Translations under genes and position numbers: made by a program
Source of the DNA: Bacillota bacterium
GTDB lineage: Bacteria > Bacillota > Clostridia > Clostridiales > Clostridiaceae
NCBI GenBank assembly: GCA_023427705.1
Contig: JAEZAL010000008.1
Span: forward strand, 1-22,034
Direction: 5' to 3'
DNA: 22,034 nucleotides
Part shown: positions 1 through 6,497 of the stretch, piece after piece
Layout: each line of letters opens with the position of its first letter
Numbering within the stretch: the stretch's first letter is position 1
Notes under the pieces: generated by a model
The model's database searches: none
What the model was told of the DNA's origin: nothing
Seen by the model: the letters and a program-made list of their open reading frames with translations, nothing else

Positions 1-495
1 AAAGATTCATTCTCTTATAAGATGTTAGTAGAAGATACTGAATCAGCACAAAATGTTGCACAATTTATTCAATCAGAAATACAAACTACTCTTCCAGGTG
101 TAACTATAACTCTTGAAGTGTTACCTAAGAAGAATAGAGTTGAAAGAATGCAAAATGGAGATTATGAAATTGGATTTACTCGTTGGGGTCCAGACTATGC
201 TGACCCAATGACATATTTAGATATGTGGACTACTGATAGTCCAAATAACTATGGTTTATGGTCAAATACTGAATATGATGCAGTAATTGAATCAGCTAAA
301 AGTGGGGATCTTGCATTAGATCCAGAAGCTAGATGGGAAGCATTGAAAAATGCTGAAAAAACTGTAATGGATGAAGCTGTTATTGCACCTGTATATCAAA
401 AAGGTAATGCAGTAATGATTAAGAAAAATGTTTCAAACATAGAATTCCATTCAGTAGGAGTTAGCAGAATTTATAAAAATGCAGGTATAGAGTAA
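1..495 (+). CDS. oppA: Oligopeptide ABC transporter substrate-binding protein, C-terminal part
   Basis: This is the 3' end of a family 5 (SBP_bac_5) extracellular peptide-binding lipoprotein; its start lies left of the window. The reading frame is open from base 1, so the first ATG at 22 is internal and not a start. About 164 residues are visible. The stretch RWGPDYADPMTYLDMW is typical of the C-terminal lobe of OppA/AmiA proteins, and the tail ends in an aromatic and basic stretch before TAA. The protein would capture peptides outside the membrane and deliver them to the OppBC channel encoded next. It is followed by a strong hairpin and then oppB, so it is the first or an early gene of the operon. 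Peptide specificity cannot be read from the fragment. The family call is firm; the symbol rests on the neighbouring genes. Confidence 0.9.
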   Translation, partial: KDSFSYKMLVEDTESAQNVAQFIQSEIQTTLPGVTITLEVLPKKNRVERMQNGDYEIGFTRWGPDYADPMTYLDMWTTDSPNNYGLWSNTEYDAVIESAKSGDLALDPEARWEALKNAEKTVMDEAVIAPVYQKGNAVMIKKNVSNIEFHSVGVSRIYKNAGIE

Positions 496-507
496 AAATA
501 AAAAATC

Positions 508-543
508 ATATTACAGTGGTAATTTTGCCACTGTAATATTTTT
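508..543 (+). terminator. Hairpin with T-tract between oppA and oppB (partial terminator)
   Basis: A perfect 12-bp stem (508-519 with 528-539) and an 8-nt loop are followed by a run of five T. It has the full shape of an intrinsic terminator, yet it sits inside an operon, 18 bases before the oppB start. The likely role is partial termination or protection of the 3' end, so that the binding-protein mRNA is more abundant than the permease and ATPase mRNA. Confidence 0.8.
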
Positions 544-560
544 AAAAGGAGGAATTGCAA

Positions 561-1502
561 ATGAAAAAATATTTACTCAAAAGAATAGCAATTTCCATAG
601 CAACATTATTAGCGATATTATTAATATTATTTTTAATGCTAGAATTTATGCCAGGGTCTCCATTTAACGATGAAAAGTTAACAGCAGATCAAGTTGCATT
701 ATTAAATCAAAAATATGGGCTAGATAAACCTATGATAGTAAGATTCTTTAATTATTTGAAAAGTATGATTACAGGAGACTTTGGAGTTTCATATACAATA
801 TCTAAAAATACACCAATATCAACTCTTCTTGAAAGTAGATTACCTATATCATTAAGAGTAGGAGGACAAGCTGTACTTTTAGGCACAATAATTGGATTAA
901 TTTTAGGAGTAATATCTGCAATTAAGCACAATACAATTTGGGATACAATAACTACAGTTATTTCTGTTTTAGGAGTTAGTTTACCATCATATGTATTTGC
1001 TTTAGTTTTATCATATTATTTAGGGTATAAAGTTAGTTTTTTCCCTTTGTTATATTCAGCAGAAAGTCCAATTAAATCTTCAATACTACCAACTATAGCC
1101 TTATGCATGTTTACAATAGCAACTATAGCTAGATTCACTAGAACTGAAATGTTAGAAGTATTAGGTTCAGATTATATGCAACTTGCAGAAAGTAAAGGTA
1201 TAAATGGAATTAGGCTATTATCTAAGCATGCTTTAAGAAATGCCTTAATTCCTATAATAACAGTTTTAGCTCCACTAGTGGTTGGGCTTATGACTGGAAG
1301 TTTAGTAATTGAGAAGATATTTTCAATTCCTGGGATTGGAAGTCTTTTAGTTACTGCAATTCAATCTAATGATTACAATGTAATAGTTGCTTTAGCTTTT
1401 ATTTATAGTGCTATGTATATAGGCATAATGCTAGTAGTAGATGTTTTATATGGAATAATTGATCCAAGAATAAGATTAGCAAAGGAGGATAACCATGAGT
1501 AA
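561..1502 (+). CDS. oppB: Oligopeptide ABC transporter permease OppB
   Basis: Integral membrane permease of the binding-protein-dependent (BPD_transp_1) family, 313 residues and probably six membrane helices. It forms half of the channel with OppC. The N-terminus MKKYLLKRI followed by a hydrophobic helix and then PGSPF is standard for OppB/AmiC. The cytoplasmic EAA loop that contacts the ATPases is visible as LAESKGINGIRLLSKHALRN around residues 210-230. I chose the ATG at 561 because AGGAGG lies at 547-552, eight bases upstream; a TTG two codons earlier would sit too close to that site. The 3' end overlaps oppC by 8 bases, implying translational coupling. Confidence 0.93.
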   Translation: MKKYLLKRIAISIATLLAILLILFLMLEFMPGSPFNDEKLTADQVALLNQKYGLDKPMIVRFFNYLKSMITGDFGVSYTISKNTPISTLLESRLPISLRVGGQAVLLGTIIGLILGVISAIKHNTIWDTITTVISVLGVSLPSYVFALVLSYYLGYKVSFFPLLYSAESPIKSSILPTIALCMFTIATIARFTRTEMLEVLGSDYMQLAESKGINGIRLLSKHALRNALIPIITVLAPLVVGLMTGSLVIEKIFSIPGIGSLLVTAIQSNDYNVIVALAFIYSAMYIGIMLVVDVLYGIIDPRIRLAKEDNHE

Positions 1503-2547
1503 TAATTATAATTCGCAAAATGCTGAGTTCTTCGATAATGATTTTGAGTTCGCTTGGAAAGAAAATATACCTCATGAAGAAAAAATCTATGCTAATCAAT
1601 CTTATTGGAAGGATGTATTAGGAAGGCTATTACAAAGTAAGGGGGCAGTAATCGGATTAATTTGTATAGTTATAATAACTTTTATGGCTATATTTGGAGT
1701 TGGAATGAATGAGAATACCTATGATTCTCAAATTATAACTCATCAAAATCTTGCACCGAGAATTCCGGTAATTGAGAATTTAGGAATACTTGATGGTAGT
1801 GAAAGCATGAATACATCAACTGGAAAAGTTGAAATTAATAAATATGCTTCTAAACCTGAACTTGAAGATGTATATTATTGGTTTGGCTCTGATGTTTTAG
1901 GTAGGGATATATTTACTAGAACCTGGATGGGAACTAGAATTTCTCTTTATATAGCAGTAGTAGCAGTTGTTATAGATATGATATTTGGATTAAGCTATGG
2001 GTTAATTTCAGGATATTTTGGAGGAAAAGTTGATAATGTAATGCAACGTTTTGCAGAAATATTAAATGGCATTCCAAATTTAGTTATTGTCACATTACTA
2101 ATAGTAGTTCTAAAACCGGGACTATTAACCATTACCTTTTCTCTAATGATTACCGGATGGATTGGGATGAATCGTATTGCTAGAGCACAGGTTTTGAAAC
2201 TTAAAGAGCAAGAGTTTGTATTAGCATCTAAAACATTAGGAGCTAAGAGCTTCTTTATTATCTTTAAAGAAATTCTACCTAATATTATTGGACCTATAAT
2301 TACAAGTACTATGTTTTCAATACCGAATGCTATATTTACAGAAGCCTTTTTAGCATTTATAGGACTAGGTGTTCCAGCACCGATGGCTTCACTAGGTTCA
2401 TTAATTAGTGATGCATTTAAATCATTTACAACTCATCCTTATATGATAATTGCACCAGTTGTAGTGCTTGCAATATTAATGTTAAGTTTCAATATAGTAG
2501 CAGATGGAATACGTGATGCTTTTGATCCTAAGATGAAAGAAATGTAG
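1495..2547 (+). CDS. oppC: Oligopeptide ABC transporter permease OppC
   Basis: Second channel subunit, 350 residues. It has the OppC layout: a long hydrophilic N-terminus (about 45 residues), a first membrane helix, a long extracellular loop ending in YYWFGSDVLGRDIFTR, then five more helices. The EAA loop reads LASKTLGAKSFFIIFKEILP, and the C-terminus carries the usual DGIRDAFDPKMK. The extracellular loop is longer than that of the second system in this window (gene at 9097), a trait of the Ami/Opp subfamily of Firmicutes. AGGAGG lies inside the end of oppB, upstream of the ATG, and the two genes overlap by 8 bases. Confidence 0.93.
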   Translation: MSNNYNSQNAEFFDNDFEFAWKENIPHEEKIYANQSYWKDVLGRLLQSKGAVIGLICIVIITFMAIFGVGMNENTYDSQIITHQNLAPRIPVIENLGILDGSESMNTSTGKVEINKYASKPELEDVYYWFGSDVLGRDIFTRTWMGTRISLYIAVVAVVIDMIFGLSYGLISGYFGGKVDNVMQRFAEILNGIPNLVIVTLLIVVLKPGLLTITFSLMITGWIGMNRIARAQVLKLKEQEFVLASKTLGAKSFFIIFKEILPNIIGPIITSTMFSIPNAIFTEAFLAFIGLGVPAPMASLGSLISDAFKSFTTHPYMIIAPVVVLAILMLSFNIVADGIRDAFDPKMKEM

Positions 2548-2559
2548 GAGGTAGTATAG

Positions 2560-3639
2560 ATGAAAAATGAAAAAATATTAGAAATTAGAGATTTATCTAT
2601 ATCCTTTAAGACATCATCAGGTTCTGTTAATGCTATTCGTGGTGTAAAACTTGATTTGTATAGAGGAGAAACATTAGCCATAGTAGGGGAAAGTGGCAGT
2701 GGTAAATCAGTTACTATGAAAGCAGCTATGGGGATTTTAAGTAGTAATGGAGAGATTAATTCTGGAAGTATTAACTTTACTTATTATAGAGGGGAAGAAA
2801 AAGTAAAGGTTGATATTCTAAAATTGTCAAAAAAAGAAATGAGAACAAGAATTAATGGGAAACGTATTGCAATGATATTCCAAGATCCAATGACATCTTT
2901 AAATCCAACAATGACAATAGGTGCACAAATCATGGAGGGAATGATTTGGCATTATAAAACACCTAAACAGGAAGCATATAAAAGAGCTGTAGAGTTATTA
3001 AACCTTGTTGGAATTACTGATGCAGAAAAGAGAATGAAAAACTATCCTCATCAGTTATCAGGAGGTATGAGACAAAGAGTAGTTATAGCAATAGCACTTG
3101 CATGTAATCCAGATTTATTAATTTGTGATGAACCTACAACTGCCTTAGATGTAACAATACAAGCAAAGATACTAGAATTAATTAAGGATATACAAAAGAA
3201 ATTAAATATTTCTGTTATTTATATTACTCATGATTTAGGTGTTGTTGCAAAAGTAGCTGATTATGTAGCAGTAATGTATGCAGGTAAAATTGTTGAGAAA
3301 GGTAATGTAGATGAGGTCTTTTATGACCCAAGACATCCATATACTTGGGGGTTATTATCTGCTATGCCAGATATAGAAACTAAAGATGATATGCTTTATA
3401 CAATACCTGGAACACCAGTGAATTTAATGAATAAAGTTCAGGGAGATGCTTTTGCTGAAAGAAATATTTATGCTTTAAATATAGATAAGAGATTAGAGCC
3501 TCCAATGTTCAAAATTACAGATACTCATTACGCAGCTACTTGGCTATTACACGAAAAAGCTCCAAAGGTAGAAATGCCAAAAGAGCTTAAAGAGAGAATA
3601 GATAGGATGTTGAAGGAGGCGGTTATAAATGGAAAATAG
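2560..3639 (+). CDS. oppD: Oligopeptide ABC transporter ATP-binding protein OppD, Cys-less C-terminus
   Basis: Cytoplasmic ATPase of the importer, 359 residues. Walker A GESGSGKS is at residues 43-50, the Q-loop lies in FQDPMTSLNP, the signature LSGGMRQR is near 167, Walker B LLICDEPTTALD near 187, and the switch histidine is in ITHDLG. The C-terminal extension that in many OppD/DppD proteins carries four cysteines is present but cysteine-free here (GDAFAERNIYALNID, then PPMFKITDTHYAATWLL). From family knowledge this is the AmiE/OppD form of streptococci and lactococci, so it looks like a subfamily trait and not decay. The gene starts 12 bases after oppC and its end overlaps oppF by 11 bases. 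All motifs needed for ATP hydrolysis are present. Confidence 0.94.
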   Translation: MKNEKILEIRDLSISFKTSSGSVNAIRGVKLDLYRGETLAIVGESGSGKSVTMKAAMGILSSNGEINSGSINFTYYRGEEKVKVDILKLSKKEMRTRINGKRIAMIFQDPMTSLNPTMTIGAQIMEGMIWHYKTPKQEAYKRAVELLNLVGITDAEKRMKNYPHQLSGGMRQRVVIAIALACNPDLLICDEPTTALDVTIQAKILELIKDIQKKLNISVIYITHDLGVVAKVADYVAVMYAGKIVEKGNVDEVFYDPRHPYTWGLLSAMPDIETKDDMLYTIPGTPVNLMNKVQGDAFAERNIYALNIDKRLEPPMFKITDTHYAATWLLHEKAPKVEMPKELKERIDRMLKEAVINGK

Positions 3640-4567
3640 ACAGCCTTTATTAGAAGTTAAGAATTTAAAGCAATATTTTAAAGTAAGTAAAAAGTTTACT
3701 GTTAAAGCTGTAAATGGAGTGTCTTTTAAAATATATCCAGGAGAAACTTATGGACTAGTTGGAGAGTCTGGTAGTGGGAAATCTACAATTGGTAGATCAA
3801 TAATTAGATTATATGACCCAACTTCTGGAGAAATTAATTTTGATGGGATTGATATATCAGGTAAATTATCTGATAAGGATAATAAATATTTAAGAGTAAA
3901 TATGCAAATGATATTCCAAGATCCAATGGCATGTTTAAATCCTAGAAAAAAGGTATTAGACATTATAGCACAGGGATTAGATATCCATAAATTATATAAA
4001 AATAAGGAAGAAAGAAATGAAAAAGTATATAGGATACTAGAGAAGGTTGGATTGTCAAAAGAGCATGCTAATAGATATCCACATCAATTTTCAGGCGGAC
4101 AAAGACAACGTATAGGAATAGCTTGAGCTCTTATAATGAATCCTAAATTAATAATTGCAGATGAGGCTATTAGTGCTTTAGATGTATCTATTCAAGCTCA
4201 AGTGGTAAATCTAATGAAAGAAATTCAAAAAGAAACTAATACAGCACTTTTATTTATTGCACATGATTTGTCAATGGTTAAATATATTTCAAATAGAATA
4301 GGTGTGTTACATTTAGGATATTTACTTGAAACTGGTACAACTGAAGAAATATTCTCTAATCCAATACATCCATATACTAAATCATTAATATCAGCTATAC
4401 CACATCCAAATCCTAGTGTTGAAAAGGGGAGGATAGCTATAAGTTATGATTACTCTTCAAGTGGAATAGACTATTCTTTAGGAGAAGAGAAACATATAGA
4501 TGGAACTCACTATGTTTTAGCCACTGATGAAGAGTTAAAGAATTGGACAAATAATAAAGAGAATTAA
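3629..4567 (+). pseudogene. oppF: OppF ATP-binding protein interrupted by an in-frame TGA
   Basis: Second ATPase of the importer. Read through, it would be 312 residues, a normal OppF length. Walker A GESGSGKST (residues 45-53) and the signature SGGQRQRIGIA (to residue 165) lie before a TGA at 4124-4126. The same frame continues directly after it with ALIMNPKLIIADEAISALD and the switch histidine IAHDLS. The family has arginine at that position (GIARAL), and the second-system paralogue (gene at 10944) has AGA there, so one base change explains the stop. Restarting at ATG 4136 would give a fragment without Walker A, and no ribosome site precedes it. The C-terminal extension lacks the cysteines usual in OppF, like OppD upstream. 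The cause could be a true nonsense mutation or a sequencing error. Confidence 0.88.
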
Positions 4568-4597
4568 TATGAAATTTATAGTTAAATTAATGTTAAG

Positions 4598-4638
4598 AGA
4601 CTGTTGCTTAAGCTTAAAAAATGCAACGGTCTTTTTTT
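4598..4638 (+). terminator. Intrinsic terminator of the first opp operon
   Basis: A 10-bp stem (4598-4607 with 4623-4632, one G-T pair) is followed by seven T. The 15-nt loop contains TTAAGCTTAA, which can fold further. It lies 31 bases after the oppF stop and ends the operon. Confidence 0.9.
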
Positions 4639-4679
4639 ATTAATAGGTAAAGAAAATTATTATTATATAATACACGTTA

Positions 4680-4708
4680 TATACACTTTTTATATTTAGG
4701 TATATAAT
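4680..4708 (+). promoter_or_regulatory. Candidate sigma-A promoter for the esterase gene
   Basis: TATACA at 4680-4685 (four of six matches to TTGACA), a 17-base spacer and a perfect TATAAT at 4703-4708. The predicted start of transcription is about 25 bases before the ribosome site AGGAGG. Another TATAAT at 4666-4671 has no recognisable -35 partner. The region is so AT-rich that chance matches are likely. Confidence 0.5.
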
Positions 4709-4742
4709 AACAAAATAATAATAACTTTTTAGGAGGATAGTT

Positions 4743-5546
4743 ATGGTTTTATTTGAAATAAACTATTTTTCAAATGTACTAGGAATTAATACGAAGTTAA
4801 ATGTGCTTTTACCACAACAAAAGGCTAATGAAATAGATTCTAAAGAGGTTTTTAATAAGAGTGGATATCCAGTATTATATTTATTACATGGAATGGGGAA
4901 TGATGAAAGTATTTGGATGCGAAGAACATCTATAGAGAGATATGCATCACAATATGGATTTGCTGTAGTTATGCCTACAACACAATTAGGATGTTATACT
5001 AATACTACATATGGAGCTAAGTATTGGACATATATATCAGAGGAAGTGCCTCAATTTTGCAAAGAATACTTTAATAACTTTTCAGATAGAAGAGAAGATA
5101 CTTTTGTAGCAGGGGTGTCAATGGGAGGACATGGAGCTCTAAAATTAGCTTTAAGTCATCCTGATAAATTTAAAGCTGCTGCATCATTATCAGGACCTTT
5201 AAATATAGCTAGTGAGTCAATTACAGAAGGATTTAAAAACAAACGCAAATCTTTTTGGGAAGGTGTTTTTGGACCATTAGAAAATATTAAAGGGTCAAAG
5301 AATGATTTAAATTACCTTTTAGATTCTTTAGCAGAAAATAATAAGCTTCATGATATACCTAAAATATATTCTTGTTGTGGAACTGAGGATTTTTTATATA
5401 AAAACAACTTAGAAATGGAATCAAAGATGAAAGAATTAGAAGTTGATTGTAAGTTTCATTATTCAGAGGGAGAGCATAATTGGTCTTACTGGGATAGAGA
5501 AATACAAAATGTGTTAAAGTGGTTTAGTGACTTGAATAATAAATAA
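4743..5546 (+). CDS. Putative esterase (EstA / S-formylglutathione hydrolase-like alpha/beta hydrolase)
   Basis: A 267-residue cytoplasmic alpha/beta hydrolase of the putative esterase family (PF00756), resembling the tributyrin esterase EstA of lactic acid bacteria. The oxyanion region is YLLHGMGNDESIW near residue 50. The nucleophile elbow is GVSMGG, with the serine near residue 125. Candidate acid and base residues lie in CGTEDFLY and EGEHNWSYW, giving a complete Ser-Asp-His triad. There is no signal peptide. It stands alone between two terminators, with its own candidate promoter and an AGGAGG site. The substrate is probably a short-chain acyl ester; which one cannot be told from sequence. 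Confidence 0.87.
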   Translation: MVLFEINYFSNVLGINTKLNVLLPQQKANEIDSKEVFNKSGYPVLYLLHGMGNDESIWMRRTSIERYASQYGFAVVMPTTQLGCYTNTTYGAKYWTYISEEVPQFCKEYFNNFSDRREDTFVAGVSMGGHGALKLALSHPDKFKAAASLSGPLNIASESITEGFKNKRKSFWEGVFGPLENIKGSKNDLNYLLDSLAENNKLHDIPKIYSCCGTEDFLYKNNLEMESKMKELEVDCKFHYSEGEHNWSYWDREIQNVLKWFSDLNNK

Positions 5547-5560
5547 AAGGTGCTTTCGAA

Positions 5561-5696
5561 CAATGTAAAATGAATAATGAAAAATGTTAAATTAAAGAAG
5601 TAACTCCGCTAGGAGTTTCTAAAATATATATTTTTAGTAATTCGTTTCGAATTACATCAATAATTCTACAGTTTACATTCTACATTCTTCATTTAT
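5561..5696. repeat. Nested inverted-repeat element, MITE-like
   Basis: A non-coding stretch of about 136 bases bounded by imperfect inverted ends of about 25 bases: a left arm from 5562, rich in AATGT/AATGAA, matches the reverse complement of the right arm 5670-5693 at roughly four bases in five. Inside are three tandem hairpins: AACTCC/GGAGTT (5602-5617), CTAAAA/TTTTAG (5619-5637) and the perfect GTAATTCG/CGAATTAC (5637-5655). No ORF was found. The layout is that of a miniature inverted-repeat element or a structured RNA. Copy number in the genome is unknown to me. Confidence 0.5.
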
Positions 5697-5728
5697 AAAA
5701 AAGGAGCTGTTGCAACAGCTCCTTTTTT
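5697..5728. terminator. Bidirectional terminator between esterase and csp
   Basis: A perfect 20-bp palindrome (5703-5722, core GGAGCTGT/ACAGCTCC) is flanked by six A on the left and six T on the right, so it can terminate transcription from both convergent genes. The csp stop codon (5727-5729 on the - strand) lies at its edge. The same 8-bp core recurs in the terminator at 20861-20898. Confidence 0.9.
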
Positions 5729-5936
5729 ATAGCTTTTGTACGTTTATAGCCATTGGACCTTTATCATTTTCTTGAATATCAAAAGTTATATTTTCTCCTT
5801 CGTGAAGATCTTTTTCTGTTCCTTTTTCTTTAATTTGTGAGTGATGAACAAAAACGTCGTTACCTTCATTACAGGAAATAAATCCATAACCCTTATCCAT
5901 ACTATACCACTTTACAATTCCAGTGTATTTTGCCAT
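5727..5936 (-). CDS. csp: Cold-shock protein, CspA family
   Basis: A 69-residue single-domain nucleic-acid-binding protein with the five-strand OB fold, acting as an RNA chaperone in the cytoplasm. RNP1 is KGYGFI and RNP2 DVFVHHS. The start MAKYTGIVKWYS is typical, with Tyr in place of the common Phe in KWF and KGFGF. I chose the ATG at 5936-5934 because GGAGG (complement of 5943-5947) lies six bases upstream; the longer frame starting at 5963 would add nine residues absent from the family. It is divergent from the second peptide transport operon. I found no convincing - strand promoter in the AT-rich region upstream. Confidence 0.94.
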   Translation of the reverse strand: MAKYTGIVKWYSMDKGYGFISCNEGNDVFVHHSQIKEKGTEKDLHEGENITFDIQENDKGPMAINVQKL

Positions 5937-6052
5937 TGTAAACCTCCAATAATAAGTTATCACTATTTAGTATCTATGAAAAAATAAATTTTAAACTTAA
6001 AAATCTAATATTTATTAAATTTAATAGAATATCTAATACTTATGAATATATT

Positions 6053-6088
6053 AGAATAAAGTTACATAAAAATATGTAATACTATTCT
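6053..6088. promoter_or_regulatory. Compound dyad upstream of the second peptide operon promoter
   Basis: A two-part inverted repeat centred at 6070.5: outer arms AGAATA (6053-6058) and TATTCT (6083-6088), inner arms TTACATA (6062-6068) and TATGTAA (6073-6079), with an AAAA centre. It ends 7 bases before the -35 box of the promoter at 6096 and lies between divergent genes, so a DNA operator is more likely than a terminator. I cannot assign the regulator. The right outer arm overlaps the CodY-like box. Confidence 0.45.
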
Positions 6089-6095
6089 GAAAATA
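6081..6095 (+). promoter_or_regulatory. CodY-like box abutting the -35 of the second peptide operon
   Basis: ACTATTCTGAAAATA matches 12 of 15 positions of the CodY consensus AATTTTCWGAAAATT and directly touches the TTGACA at 6096. CodY is the branched-chain amino acid/GTP sensor that represses peptide transport genes in many Firmicutes when nutrients are plentiful. A single imperfect box in AT-rich DNA is suggestive, not proof. Confidence 0.5.
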
Positions 6096-6124
6096 TTGAC
6101 AAAAAAGAATAACATGCATATAAT
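6096..6124 (+). promoter_or_regulatory. Consensus sigma-A promoter of the second peptide operon
   Basis: Perfect TTGACA (6096-6101), a 17-base spacer and perfect TATAAT (6119-6124). Transcription should begin near 6131, giving a leader of about 365 bases before the binding-protein gene. A promoter this strong followed by a terminator implies control by attenuation. Confidence 0.88.
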
Positions 6125-6130
6125 ATGAAT

Positions 6131-6410
6131 ATAAATAAAACAAGTAATCCGATAGGAATTGTGCAAAGTGATGATAATAGTGAAGTAAGTGAAGCTTTTA
6201 GAAAAATTTCTTTATATGTGAGACGTTAAAGTAGACTTAATTGAAAGTATTTTTAATCACGAAATTGAAATGATAGTAGACTTTAAGAGGGAAAGCCCAT
6301 TATAGCGATAAATAGACGTATCTGTCTAATTGATTTTATGCTATTGCATAAAGAATAGAGTGAAATCGCATATATTTAACTTCGCCTCTGATTATGAGGC
6401 GATTTTTTTA
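6131..6410 (+). ncRNA. Unassigned structured leader RNA with switching terminator (candidate riboswitch)
   Basis: About 280 nt between the promoter and the terminator, with no ORF, no T-box core (no GGTGG..ACCGCG) and no riboswitch consensus I recognise. 5' part: a long-range pairing TTAAAGT (6226-6232) with ACTTTAA (6280-6286), and a direct repeat AGTAGACTT at 6230 and 6275. 3' part: a helix TATAGCGAT (6301-6309) with ATCGCATATA (6365-6374, one bulge) closes two hairpins, TAGAC/GTCTA (6313-6328) and TTTATGC/GCATAAA (6335-6352). The 3' strand of that helix, AAATCGC (6363-6369), can instead pair with GCGATTT (6399-6405) in the terminator. The two states are therefore mutually exclusive, the classic layout of a transcriptional riboswitch. 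The ligand is unknown. Confidence 0.68.
6383..6409 (+). terminator. Leader terminator upstream of the second peptide operon
   Basis: Stem CGCCTC (6383-6388) with GAGGCG (6396-6401), 7-nt loop, then ATTTTTTT. It precedes the first gene by about 90 bases, so transcription must pass it for the operon to be expressed. Confidence 0.9.
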
Positions 6411-6497
6411 TATATAAGAAGCTATATAGTTGTAAATTTCATACTTTTAAAATTTTCTAAGTTCAAAATAAAATAAATAATAAATTGGAGGGTAAAT

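Noticed and set aside
4124..4126. TGA in oppF as a recoded sense codon or programmed readthrough
   Set aside because: No gene in the window with a visible stop uses TGA (all are TAA or TAG), which made recoding worth considering. But tryptophan is encoded by TGG throughout, TGA occurs only once inside a gene, there is no selenocysteine-type element visible, and the family residue is arginine. A point mutation or sequencing error is simpler.
4568..5700. CRISPR array or tRNA genes
   Set aside because: No regularly spaced direct repeats and no tRNA-like cloverleaf with the conserved GGTTCGA-type arm were seen here or elsewhere in the window.
6131..6410. T-box leader
   Set aside because: The conserved antiterminator core (GGTGG..ACCGCG) is absent before the terminator, and no specifier-loop pattern could be placed.
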